DNA of 64,000 nucleotides from Erwinia amylovora (GTDB lineage Bacteria; Pseudomonadota; Gammaproteobacteria; Enterobacterales; Enterobacteriaceae): NCBI RefSeq assembly GCF_017161565.1, contig NZ_CP066796.1, positions 3,720,001 to 3,784,000 of the forward strand, read 5' to 3'. Shown piece by piece: positions 43,901 to 52,494 of this stretch (position 1 is its first letter; each line of letters starts with the position of its first letter). The notes under the pieces were generated by a model. It saw only the letters and a program-made list of their open reading frames with translations, ran no database searches and was not told where the DNA came from. The position numbers and the translations under genes were made by a program.

Positions 43901-46900
43901 ATTACTCTCTGGCAATGCAATCTTCGCCCGCGGTAGTGAGCAGGAGTGAAACAGGATTCAATAAAATTGTTACACTACCGGCATTAATGGATATCGCGTA
44001 TAACCTCGGCATATCTACCGAAAACATGTACCTTTCGCCGAAAAGTTGGAATGAATTTGGCTTTCAGGGCGATATTTTTCTTAACAAGAAAGGAAACAAA
44101 TTCTTCGAATACAGAAAAGAAGGACACCCCTCAACCCATTTCTGGCATTACCCAGATGATGCCAGCGACAATGAGAACTGGCTGTACGCAGGTCGCCACC
44201 CGGGAACAATGGAACAGCCCAAACACTGGTATGAGTACGGTAAAGCCGGCTCGATATATTATGACGTGAATTATGGCTATCTGATCCTCAAAACGGATGG
44301 CAGACCTTCAGATCATCAATGGTATTTTCCACCGGCAGGTCAGTCTGGTCAGCGTTGGGAATTTGTCACCAGGCAAGCCGGCACGTTTACCACGCCGCTG
44401 GCCTGGAATGATAAAGGCGCTGCGGGCAACGTCTATTACTCTGAGGAAAACGAATCATTCTATGTATTGAAAAAAATGGGCAGCCCAACCGACCATGGCT
44501 GGCGTTACCCCACTGAAAAAAAAGATGATGAGAACTGGATCTACGCCGGGAAAAATCTGGGAACCCTGGATTCTCCGAAACAATGGCAAGAATATGGAAA
44601 AGCAGGTTCGGTGTATTTTCAGGTCGGATGGGGATATATGAGCCTTGTCACTGAGGGCAGTCCATCGGAAAACTACTGGGTTTACCCGAACGCCGGTAAT
44701 TCCAACGCCTTCTGGTCGTTCATATGTTATGAGGTCGGTTCCTTCAAATCACCCAAACTGCCGGAGGTTGAAGGCACCTCTGGAGAAGTTTATTACTCGG
44801 TCGACAATCAGGCGTTTTACATCCTGAGAAAAGATGGCAAGCCAGCGCGACAAGGCTGGTCCTTCCCTGCCGGTAAAACGGATGACGGGAACTGGATCTA
44901 CGCCGGGGAAAACCCCGGAACACCCGACTTACCTAAAGCCTGGACCGAGTACGGAAAACCCGGCTCGTTATATTATCATCCCGGCTATGGCTATTTCAGC
45001 CTGAAAACTGAAGGACGGCCGTCTGACAATAACTGGCCATTTCCTGAGGGAGGTAATTCCAGTCAGCGCTGGAAACTGATCTCCTGGGAACGAGGCTCCT
45101 TTAACGCTCCCAAATCACATAACGATCCAGGCAGCGCTGGGGATGTCTATTATTCTGATGAAAATCAAACGTTTTATATCCTGAAAGCTAACGGTAATCC
45201 CTCCCTTTACGGCTGGTTTTTTCCCTCCAATGAGCAGGATAACGAGAACTGGATCTACGCCGGAAGACACAAAGGAACCCTCGACTCCCCTAAAACCTGG
45301 GATGAGTACGGAAGAGCGGGGTCGCTATACCTCCAGCCGGGGTACGGCTATTTAGCCCTCAACACCGAAGGCCGGCCATCATCAAGTCATTGGCAATTTC
45401 CGGATGGTGGTAAGTCCAACAGACACTGGAAATTCGTCTCCTGGGATGTGGGGACCTTCGACACCCCAAAAAAACAGAATGTGCAAGGCAAGACGGGAGA
45501 AGTCTATTTTAGCGACGAAAGCGCATCGTTTTATATCTTAAAAAACAATAAAATGCCTTTGACTAAAAACTGGCACTTCCCTGCCGCTAACATGGATAAT
45601 AAGAACTGGTTCTACGCCGGGAAAAACAGGGGCACCCTCGACTCGCCTAAACTGTGGAGTGAATATGGCAAAGCTGGTTCGGTTTACTACGATCCTCAAC
45701 TTGGCTACTTTACCCTGAAAAGCGAAGGCCGACCGCCAGACGAAAAATGGCTTTTCCCTCCTATAGGTACGTCCAACCAGCGATGGCAATTTATCTCACG
45801 GGAGGCGGGTACTTTCAACGCGCCTAAAAGGCCGACGGCGGAAGGTGTGGCTGGCGAGCTTTATTATTCTGACGAACACCAGCTGTTTTATCTTTTGCGC
45901 AATGCGGGTAATCCTTCGCGCAACGGTTGGGATTTCCCTCCCGGTAGGGCAGACAACGAGAACTGGATTTGCGCCGGGCAAAACAGAGGCACCCCGGAAT
46001 CACCTAAAGCCTGGAATGAATATGGAAAAGTGGGATCGGTATATTATCACGCCGGATATGGCTATCTGACCCTGAAAACCTCAGGCAGACCTTCACAGCA
46101 ACTCTGGTCATTCCCGCAAAATGGCACGTCTAACTCGCACTGGAACGTCATATCCTGGATCATGGGTTCGTTCAAAAACCCTAAAAACTATAATGTTAAG
46201 GGTACGGTTGGAGAGGTCTATTATGACGACAAAAATCAGTATCTTTATATACTTAAAAGCGAAGGGACTCCTGCGGACAACGGCTGGCAATTCCCTTCCG
46301 GTAAAGCGGATAACGCCAACTGGTTGTACAGCGGGGAACACCATGGAACCCTGGAGTCGCCTAAAGCATGGCATGAGTATGGCAAGACGGGATCGGTTTA
46401 TCATTCCTTTAAATACGGTTATTTGATCCTGCAAACTGAAGGCAGGCCTTCAGATAAGAAATGGTATTACCCGCCTGAAGGTCAGTCCGACTATCGCTGG
46501 AAATTTATCTCCTGGGAAGCAGGCTCCTTTACCGCGCCAAAACGCCTGACCGATGAAGGTATAGCGGACGAAGTCTATTACTCTGACGAAGATAGATCGT
46601 TTTATATCCTGAGGAAATCGGGTAACCCGGCGAACCGTGGCTGGCATCTCCCGGTAGATGAATCTGATGATGCTAACTGGGTCTACGCCGGAAAAAACAA
46701 CGGAACCCTGCACTCACCTAAAGAGTGGGAGGAGTACGGAAAAACAGGCTCGGTGTACTATCAGACCGGGCATGGCTTTTTAATCCTCAAAACGGCGGGC
46801 AGGCCGGCCGACAATCAGTGGTCTTTCCCGGCACGTGGTAATTCCAATCGTCACTGGAAATTCATCTCCTTTAAAGCGGGTGCCTACACGGCCCCCAAAC

Positions 46901-47229
46901 AGCCAAACGAAGCAGGCGTAGTCGGCGAGGTGTATTATTGTTCCGATAATCGTTTGTTTTACATTTTAAGAAAAGAAGGAACACCATCGCTTAACGGCTG
47001 GCGTTTTCCTGATGGCAAGATGGATAACTGGAACTGGCTTTACGGCGGATTAAACATGGGGACAAAGGCTAATCCCAAAATCTGGGAGGAATACGGAAAA
47101 GTGGGTTCAGTATATTATAAAGCCGGATATGGGCACCACATCCTGCAAACCGAAGGTAACCCGTCAACCCATAAATGGTATTTTCCACCGCAAGGCGAGT
47201 CAAATGCCCACTGGCAAGCGACTAATTGA
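40975..47229 (+). CDS. Giant peptidase-like repeat protein, copy 3 (intact, 2,084 aa)
   Basis: The only uninterrupted copy. N-terminus MIAITRENAEQVSQLSASSL, polar and basic; hydrophobic segment at residues 124-142; RHVRRHLALPQPVS just after it; a helical region (residues 200-345); a beta-rich region; SSVDFVTRILAKSGL (449-463) with KHTMLAMGNGLF (His521), which faintly recalls NlpC/P60 domains with Ser in place of Cys; VRAHGGP (His756) and IESCFGATGF (Cys796), a likely clan CD cysteine-peptidase dyad; then repeats from 1023 to the end. AAGGAGC precedes the ATG. Function unknown; a self-processing toxin, effector or cell-surface protein is conceivable. Base composition is more AT-rich than the flanking kup and ravA genes. 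Confidence 0.9.
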   Translation: MIAITRENAEQVSQLSASSLNPEASRSKNETSPLIARIKSAKKSDGYLFKQGGVSSRTIAGRRLLNTLKRALRWSADEADNEDIELSAVIYAGEKLYQQAEDLRDARGEMNQQQILPLSLKSKTACVMGAAIMLAGAGLWRRQYSHSRYNPASTAMANTSETADLFSTPFNGEIKAARHVRRHLALPQPVSTVLPGSGVSQKKLFDFACQKEREALSFSDVLRNIAKTLHSPIKMAGEEWQIVYDYEYLKKGCPKTSEKTFLLNIMHYIDTISSTVLHSFPGFVPLTILQNLVPPVLESIADRLEGKAMDFNLIIEINSEFLSVSQMLSASLDLHSVRLLSKEHQGPLKDIIPDKLNIKNGGVFVEVNGGEFKMNRDSDGVSVYNLEQKSLLLKKQYISYSRDNKSWVNGRKTIVMSPDKTGRESVFEAGRRLLTYARNELIKIDKEISSVDFVTRILAKSGLAEEKNMNLFLSSATDLSSCLKNMENTINVAELNQLLKVKTGQVIVFIEDAGKNSPLKHTMLAMGNGLFSGVNNEILAAEFVHDGITLTAEQLGNFEDGVLISSEGKKFKVYAGSIKDTKLPFDKSYKESVLQLEKDDYSAGGAHAIGVVLSRTGDIPPELVTVMREDILNKGPIRSYITAEKLWLKSEEIDENTPPGGIIFLTRQPTGSYEGGIFALRLNNDEYFIPELFEPSLKISGQHTIYKSSDLKNQIKERNLWAKSVSFNLKNTRIQALLGKDARFYSFGAFLRVRAHGGPRNINYKSPSEIVSIIKGLAKFKGIDLDKINSIEIESCFGATGFPSSGRIISASMGKRVVAWRGKYRTTYDAEPEARVIYDPTPLSDLESVSAEVTDRNINFINKVRGIYHYLVNTVKESSAPAPPRTKRNSRYFNLFLIEIGRLVLGKLDIDTFIKNNELFYGQHDSYSTIIRELLLSYSVKDDLAFFELCMEVLYISPEATDYLDAYLSKPLDEEYYSLAMQSSPAVVSRSETGFNKIVTLPALMDIAYNLGISTENMYLSPKSWNEFGFQGDIFLNKKGNKFFEYRKEGHPSTHFWHYPDDASDNENWLYAGRHPGTMEQPKHWYEYGKAGSIYYDVNYGYLILKTDGRPSDHQWYFPPAGQSGQRWEFVTRQAGTFTTPLAWNDKGAAGNVYYSEENESFYVLKKMGSPTDHGWRYPTEKKDDENWIYAGKNLGTLDSPKQWQEYGKAGSVYFQVGWGYMSLVTEGSPSENYWVYPNAGNSNAFWSFICYEVGSFKSPKLPEVEGTSGEVYYSVDNQAFYILRKDGKPARQGWSFPAGKTDDGNWIYAGENPGTPDLPKAWTEYGKPGSLYYHPGYGYFSLKTEGRPSDNNWPFPEGGNSSQRWKLISWERGSFNAPKSHNDPGSAGDVYYSDENQTFYILKANGNPSLYGWFFPSNEQDNENWIYAGRHKGTLDSPKTWDEYGRAGSLYLQPGYGYLALNTEGRPSSSHWQFPDGGKSNRHWKFVSWDVGTFDTPKKQNVQGKTGEVYFSDESASFYILKNNKMPLTKNWHFPAANMDNKNWFYAGKNRGTLDSPKLWSEYGKAGSVYYDPQLGYFTLKSEGRPPDEKWLFPPIGTSNQRWQFISREAGTFNAPKRPTAEGVAGELYYSDEHQLFYLLRNAGNPSRNGWDFPPGRADNENWICAGQNRGTPESPKAWNEYGKVGSVYYHAGYGYLTLKTSGRPSQQLWSFPQNGTSNSHWNVISWIMGSFKNPKNYNVKGTVGEVYYDDKNQYLYILKSEGTPADNGWQFPSGKADNANWLYSGEHHGTLESPKAWHEYGKTGSVYHSFKYGYLILQTEGRPSDKKWYYPPEGQSDYRWKFISWEAGSFTAPKRLTDEGIADEVYYSDEDRSFYILRKSGNPANRGWHLPVDESDDANWVYAGKNNGTLHSPKEWEEYGKTGSVYYQTGHGFLILKTAGRPADNQWSFPARGNSNRHWKFISFKAGAYTAPKQPNEAGVVGEVYYCSDNRLFYILRKEGTPSLNGWRFPDGKMDNWNWLYGGLNMGTKANPKIWEEYGKVGSVYYKAGYGHHILQTEGNPSTHKWYFPPQGESNAHWQATN
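44041..47229 (+). repeat. Tandem repeats, copy 3: 9 A-B pairs
   Basis: Nine pairs (first pair 119 residues, 357 bases) fill the C-terminal half to the last residues HWQATN. The first A half (KSWNEFGFQGDIFL) and the last B half are the most divergent, as capping repeats often are. The ninth A unit has WNWLYGG in place of NWIYAG, as in copy 2, so unit order is conserved between copies. Confidence 0.9.
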
Positions 47230-47333
47230 TGGTGAACTAAAGCGACGCTGATCGCGGACCAGGGGGCAATAACCTCAGCCCGACAAGAGAAAATCCGGTT
47301 TGATATAGACGCAATTGCCCCCCTCACCGCCGC

Positions 47334-49202
47334 TTAAATCTCTATCTGTGTTCCCAATTCAATCACCCGATTAGGCGGGATTTCAAACTGATCGGGCGCG
47401 CGCAGAGCGTTCTTTTGCAGCATCAGGAACAGCTTGCCGCGCAGTCGCAGATACCACGGCCGCTTGCCAAGGATCAGCGATTCGTGCGACATAAAGAACG
47501 AGGTTTCCGTCATGCGGCAACTCAAACCTTCCAGACCACAGCGGTGGAAGATTTCTTCCACATTCGGCGTTTCACGCCAGCCGTAGCTCGCCACCACGCG
47601 CCAGAAGGTGGGCGACAGCTGCTCAATAGTCACGCGTTTCACATTATGCACATAGGGGGCATCTTCCGTGCGCAGCGTCAGCAGCACCACGCGCTCGTGC
47701 AACACCTTGTTATGTTTGAGGTTGTGCAACATAGCAAAGGGGATGACGTTGAGGGCGCGCGACATATAGACGGCGGTGCCCGGCACGCGCACCGGCGGCG
47801 ATTTCTCCAGTGACGCGATCATCGCTTCCAGAGAATTTCCGTGTTCATGTATACGGCGCAGCAGGCGGAAACGCTCGCTTTTCCAGGTGGTCATGACGAT
47901 AAACATGACCAGTGCTAACGTCAGCGGCAGCCAGCCGCCGGAGAACAGTTTCACCACGTTGGCCGACAACAGCGAGATATCGATGCACAGCATACCGACC
48001 AATAACACCATTACCAGATAGCGATTCCAGTGCCAGTTCTGAATCGCCACCGTGCTGCACAGAATGGCCGTTAATACCATAGTCCCGGTCACGGCGATGC
48101 CGTAAGCGGCCGCCAGATTGCTGGAGTGTTCAAAGCCAAGGATCACCAGCACCACCGCGATAAACAGCAGCCAGTTGATCACCGGGATATAAATTTGTCC
48201 TGATTCCTGTTCCGAGGTGTAAACGATGCGCATCGGCGGCAGATAACCCAGGCGCACCGCCTGACGGGTGAGGGAGAAGACGCCGGAAATCACCGCCTGT
48301 GAGGCAATCACCGTGGCCAGCGCAGCCAGGATCAGCATCGGGATTAGCGCCCAATCCGGAGCCAACAGGAAAAAGGGATTTTTTATCGCTTCCGGGTGTT
48401 TCAGCAGCAGCGCCCCCTGGCCAAAATAGTTCAGCACCAGCGAAGGCAGTACCACAACAAACCACGCCAGGCGGATAGGAAACTTGCCGAAGTGGCCCAT
48501 ATCGGCATACAGCGCTTCAACGCCGGTAATCGCCAGTACCACGGCGCCCAGCGCAAAGAAAGAGACGGTTTTATATTCCATGAAAAAGTGCACCGCCCAG
48601 TAAGGATTCAGGGCGTGTAAAACCTGAGGATTATCAGCAATACCGCGCGCGCCAAGCGCCGCCAACACAATAAACCACAGCAGCATCACCGGGGCAAACA
48701 GCTTGCCAACCATGCCGGTACCGTGTTTCTGAATGACAAACAGCAGGGTCAGTACCGCGATAGCCATCGGCACAATATAGCGATCGAGCGAAGGGGCAAT
48801 CACTTCCAGCCCTTCCATCGCCGAGAGCACCGATACCGCCGGGGTGATCACCACCTCACCATAGAAGAAACTGCCGCCAATCAGGCCCATGATCACCAGA
48901 ATTGCCGTCGAACGCGATCCGGTATATCGCCCCGCCAGTGACATCAGCGTCAGGATCCCGCCTTCACCGGCATTGTCGGCGCGCATCACGTAACTGATAT
49001 ACTTTAACGAGACGGTGAGGATCAGCAGCCAGAAAATCAGCGATAAAAAGCCAAATACGGCATCGTGCTCTACACCAAAACCAAACTGCCCGGAAAGACA
49101 TTCGCGCAGAGTGTAAAGCGGGCTGGTGCCAATATCACCATATACCACGCCAATGGCAGCCAGCATGACGGCTCCCAGGGATTGCTTCTTCTCAGAACTC
49201 AT
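47334..49202 (-). CDS. kup: Low-affinity potassium transporter Kup (TrkD)
   Basis: Inner-membrane K+/H+ symporter, 622 residues, with a dozen hydrophobic segments in the first 430 residues and a soluble C-terminal domain. The family signature [20 protein letters not shown] lies at residues 18-37 and [14 protein letters not shown] near 73. It ends [11 protein letters not shown]. The direction is opposite to ravA, and it follows the end of the third giant gene tail to tail, so it marks the right edge of the accessory region. Confidence 0.97.
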   Translation of the reverse strand: MSSEKKQSLGAVMLAAIGVVYGDIGTSPLYTLRECLSGQFGFGVEHDAVFGFLSLIFWLLILTVSLKYISYVMRADNAGEGGILTLMSLAGRYTGSRSTAILVIMGLIGGSFFYGEVVITPAVSVLSAMEGLEVIAPSLDRYIVPMAIAVLTLLFVIQKHGTGMVGKLFAPVMLLWFIVLAALGARGIADNPQVLHALNPYWAVHFFMEYKTVSFFALGAVVLAITGVEALYADMGHFGKFPIRLAWFVVVLPSLVLNYFGQGALLLKHPEAIKNPFFLLAPDWALIPMLILAALATVIASQAVISGVFSLTRQAVRLGYLPPMRIVYTSEQESGQIYIPVINWLLFIAVVLVILGFEHSSNLAAAYGIAVTGTMVLTAILCSTVAIQNWHWNRYLVMVLLVGMLCIDISLLSANVVKLFSGGWLPLTLALVMFIVMTTWKSERFRLLRRIHEHGNSLEAMIASLEKSPPVRVPGTAVYMSRALNVIPFAMLHNLKHNKVLHERVVLLTLRTEDAPYVHNVKRVTIEQLSPTFWRVVASYGWRETPNVEEIFHRCGLEGLSCRMTETSFFMSHESLILGKRPWYLRLRGKLFLMLQKNALRAPDQFEIPPNRVIELGTQIEI

Positions 49203-49459
49203 AGATTTGTCTTTTGTTGCGGTGGACTTACGCGGGATTGCGCACGGTTCAGCAGTCCGTCAAAACGCGCACAGTATGCACGATCCATCATCAATACCCA
49301 CCGTTAATTACCTGAAAAATGACGCCGTTAGTGGTCGTGTCACCCTTTGATAATAAAAAAGCTGACTACTATCAACTCTTTCAAGCATCATAGCCAGTCG
49401 TGTTTGCGCTCGCCAGCCAACGATGCTGGCCTGACCGTAGAAAAGGATGAACGTTGATT
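49203..49459. other. Divergent upstream region of kup and ravA
   Basis: A 257-base intergenic region that must contain both promoters. I could not identify convincing promoter boxes or a riboswitch. Confidence 0.4.
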
Positions 49460-50953
49460 ATGGCCCCATCTCAATTACTGGCAGAACGCATCTCCCGCCT
49501 GAGCAATGCGTTGGAAAAAGGACTTTACGAGCGCCATCATGCGATCCGCCTTTGCCTGCTGGCCGCGCTGTGCGGTGAAAGTGTGTTTTTACTTGGCCCG
49601 CCGGGTATCGCTAAAAGCCTGATCGCCCGACGGCTGAAGTTTGCTTTCCAACATGCCCGCGCCTTTGAATATCTGATGACGCGCTTTTCCACCCCGGAAG
49701 AGGTATTTGGCCCCCTTTCCATTCAGGCGCTGAAAGACGAAGGCCGCTACCAGCGCCTGACGAAAGGCTATCTGCCCGATGCAGAAATCGTCTTCCTTGA
49801 TGAAATCTGGAAGGCCGGGCCGGCCATTCTGAACACGCTGCTAACCGCGATTAACGAGCGGCGTTTTCGTAACGGTGACAGCGAAAAGACAATTCCGATG
49901 CGCCTGCTGGTGACCGCTTCAAACGAACTGCCGGAGGCCGACAGCGGGCTGGAAGCGCTGTATGACCGCATGTTAATCCGCCTGTGGCTGGACAACGTGC
50001 ATGAAAAGCAGAATTTCCGCAGTTTGCTCACCCACCAGCAGGATGAAAATCAAAATCCGGTGGCTGAATCGCTGTGCATCAGCGACGAGGAGTATCAGCA
50101 GTGGCAGCTGGGTATCAGTAAGGTCAGCCTGCCGGACGATGTTTTCGAGCTTATCTTCATGCTGCGCGAACGGCTGGAAGGCCAGCCGGAAGCCCCATAT
50201 ATCTCCGATCGACGCTGGAAAAAGGCCATTCATCTGTTACAGGCAAGCGCCTTCTACAGCGGCCGTATTGCGATTGCCCCTATCGACCTGATCCTGCTGA
50301 AAGACTGCCTGTGGCATAACACAGGTTCAATGACGCTGCTTGAGCATGAGCTGGATAGCCTGATTACCCAGCATGCCTGGCAACAGCAGCCCATGCTGTT
50401 CCAACTGCAACAAATCAATACGCGCCGCCTGGCATTGCAGCAGCAGCAAAGTCGCGAACAGGCCATTCGCCTGGAGAAACACGGCGGCATGTTTAGCCGC
50501 AAGCCACACTACGATTTGCCCACCGCGCTCACCGCCGGGTCACTCACGCTGATGTTGCAAAAACCGCTAACCTTGCATGATATGCGGGTAACGCATATCA
50601 CCCTGCCCCGCGAGGCGCTGGACCGCTGGCTGCAAAAAGGCGGTGAGGTACGCGGCAAGCTCAACGGCATAGGTTTTGCACAAATTCTTGACCTGCACGT
50701 CGACGACAGTGACTGCCTGACGCTGCGTGACGTCAGCCTGCAGGCTTCGCGTCTGATGTTGCCCGGCAAAGCGCAGCAGGGGCTGCCCGACGAGATCTCA
50801 CTGGCGCTGGCTGAACTGGATACCCAGCTGTGCGCACAGCGCACCCTGTTCAGCCAGCACCATCGCTGTCTGTTTATCAGCGATGACTGGCTGGCAAAAG
50901 TGGAAGAAAGCCTGCAGCAGGTCGCTGAACAGCTGAAGCAGGCACGACAGTGA
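49460..50953 (+). CDS. ravA: MoxR-family AAA+ ATPase RavA
   Basis: Hexameric AAA+ ATPase that in E. coli forms a cage with the inducible lysine decarboxylase LdcI and, with ViaA, acts on respiratory-complex and membrane-lipid functions. Walker A GPPGIAKS is near residue 46, Walker [10 protein letters not shown] near 112, and the sensor NELPEA near 155; about 497 residues. The ATG at 49460 ([14 protein letters not shown]) aligns with the E. coli start; a TTG two codons earlier (49454) has better spacing to AAGGAT and could be used. Its stop overlaps the viaA start. Confidence 0.95.
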   Translation: MAPSQLLAERISRLSNALEKGLYERHHAIRLCLLAALCGESVFLLGPPGIAKSLIARRLKFAFQHARAFEYLMTRFSTPEEVFGPLSIQALKDEGRYQRLTKGYLPDAEIVFLDEIWKAGPAILNTLLTAINERRFRNGDSEKTIPMRLLVTASNELPEADSGLEALYDRMLIRLWLDNVHEKQNFRSLLTHQQDENQNPVAESLCISDEEYQQWQLGISKVSLPDDVFELIFMLRERLEGQPEAPYISDRRWKKAIHLLQASAFYSGRIAIAPIDLILLKDCLWHNTGSMTLLEHELDSLITQHAWQQQPMLFQLQQINTRRLALQQQQSREQAIRLEKHGGMFSRKPHYDLPTALTAGSLTLMLQKPLTLHDMRVTHITLPREALDRWLQKGGEVRGKLNGIGFAQILDLHVDDSDCLTLRDVSLQASRLMLPGKAQQGLPDEISLALAELDTQLCAQRTLFSQHHRCLFISDDWLAKVEESLQQVAEQLKQARQ

Positions 50954-52410
50954 TTTCACTTGATACGCTAAGTCTTTTTCTGTCAATAAATGAGAACGAC
51001 CTGGTGGAAGAGCTGGTTATTACCCTGCTGGCCTCGCCACAGCTGGCCATTTTCTTTGAGAAATTTCCCTCCCTCAAAACCGCTCTGACGCGCGACCTGC
51101 CACGGCGCAAGGCAGACATCCTGCAACAATTAAAGTCCACCGCCATTCCGCCGCAGCTGGCAGCGGAGTTTCAGCGATTTCAGCAGTTCCAGACGTTGAG
51201 CCTGCGCGATTTTAACGCCAGGTTAGCCGAACTGCTGGTTTGGCTTGAGCAACAACGGTCAACGTTTAACGAGAAAGCGCGAGCGCTGGTCGCCAACATC
51301 GATACCCGCCAGCTTAATAGTGCGCAGCAAATCCTGTTTTTACAGCGCTGGCGTCTGAGCCTGACGTTGCAGACCCTGACGCTTAACCAGCAGCTGCTCG
51401 ATCAGCAGCGGGAAAGACTGCTGGCAGAGCTGCAACAGCGGCTGGCAGTAAGCGGCCAGCTTGCTCCGGTGCTGGCGGATGACGGCGAAGGCGCGGCGGG
51501 CAGACTGTGGGATCTGTCGCGCGGCGCGTTACAGCAAGGCGATTATCAGCTAATCGTGCAGTACGGCGAGTTCCTGGCCAGCCAGCCGGAGCTGCTGAAG
51601 CTGGCCCAACAGCTGGGACGCAGCCGCGAAGCGAAGGCGGTGCCGTCAGATGATACGCCAGCGCAAACCTGTCACCAGCGGGTGCGTGAACCGGCAAACG
51701 TGCCGGAAGAGGTCAGCGGCCTGCACCAAAGCGATGATATCCTGCGCCTGCTGCCGCCGGAGCTGGCAACGCTCGGCATCAGCGAGCTGGAGATTGAATT
51801 CTACCGGCGGCTGGTGGAGAAACGCCTGCTGACCTATCGTCTGCAAGGGGAAAGCTGGCATGACCACATCACGCAGCGCCCCGTTGTCCACCAGCATCGT
51901 GACCCGCAACAGCGCGGCCCGTTTATCGTCTGCGTTGATACCTCCGGTTCGATGGGCGGGTTTAACGAACGCTGCGCCAAAGCTTTTTGTCTTGCCCTGC
52001 TGAAAGTCGCGCTGGCGGATAATCGCCGCTGCTACGTTATGCTGTTTGCTCATCAGGCGATCGGCTATGAGCTGACCGCTGGCGACGGCATCAGTCAGGC
52101 TATTCGCTTTCTCAGCCAGCGTTTTCGTGGCGGAACCGATCTCGCCGCCTGCCTTGAGGCGGTATCAGAGAAGCTGTCTGACCCGCAGTGGCAGGATGCC
52201 GACGTGGTGGTTCTCTCCGATTTTATCGCCCAACGCCTGCCGGATGCGTTGGTAACCCGCGTACGCATTCATCAGCAACAGCAACAGCAGCGCTTCCACG
52301 CCGTTGCCATGTCCGATCATGGAAAACCCGCCATTATGCGCATCTTTGACCATATCTGGCGCTTCGATACCGGGCTGAAAAGCCGACTGCTACGCCGCTG
52401 GAAACGCTGA
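50950..52410 (+). CDS. viaA: VWA-domain protein ViaA, partner of RavA
   Basis: 486 residues: a helical N-terminal region (1 to about 300) and a C-terminal von Willebrand A domain with the metal-ion site DTSGSMGG near residue 330, followed by RGGTDL near 395, and [13 protein letters not shown] near 420. It starts with GTG overlapping the ravA stop by four bases, so the pair is translationally coupled, as in E. coli. Confidence 0.95.
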   Translation: MISLDTLSLFLSINENDLVEELVITLLASPQLAIFFEKFPSLKTALTRDLPRRKADILQQLKSTAIPPQLAAEFQRFQQFQTLSLRDFNARLAELLVWLEQQRSTFNEKARALVANIDTRQLNSAQQILFLQRWRLSLTLQTLTLNQQLLDQQRERLLAELQQRLAVSGQLAPVLADDGEGAAGRLWDLSRGALQQGDYQLIVQYGEFLASQPELLKLAQQLGRSREAKAVPSDDTPAQTCHQRVREPANVPEEVSGLHQSDDILRLLPPELATLGISELEIEFYRRLVEKRLLTYRLQGESWHDHITQRPVVHQHRDPQQRGPFIVCVDTSGSMGGFNERCAKAFCLALLKVALADNRRCYVMLFAHQAIGYELTAGDGISQAIRFLSQRFRGGTDLAACLEAVSEKLSDPQWQDADVVVLSDFIAQRLPDALVTRVRIHQQQQQQRFHAVAMSDHGKPAIMRIFDHIWRFDTGLKSRLLRRWKR

Positions 52411-52494
52411 ACACCGCTCTTTGTCACCGTGCCACAAACCTTATTTGCTATAGTGATATGAACGCGTTAGCCAATGGCAAGATGGGAGCATCAT

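Noticed and set aside
31331..47229. CRISPR-like periodicity
   Set aside because: The repeats are long (about 355 bases), coding and diverged; they are protein repeats and not a CRISPR array.
47262..47322. Inverted pair GGGGGCAAT / ATTGCCCCC between giant gene 3 and kup
   Set aside because: The arms are 43 bases apart and no T run follows, so I do not call it a terminator, though it may be a mobile-element scar.
22878..47330. Integrase, transposase, tRNA attachment site or insertion sequence that would explain the accessory region
   Set aside because: None is readable at either edge or inside. The region may have been acquired by homologous exchange between rbsD and kup flanks.
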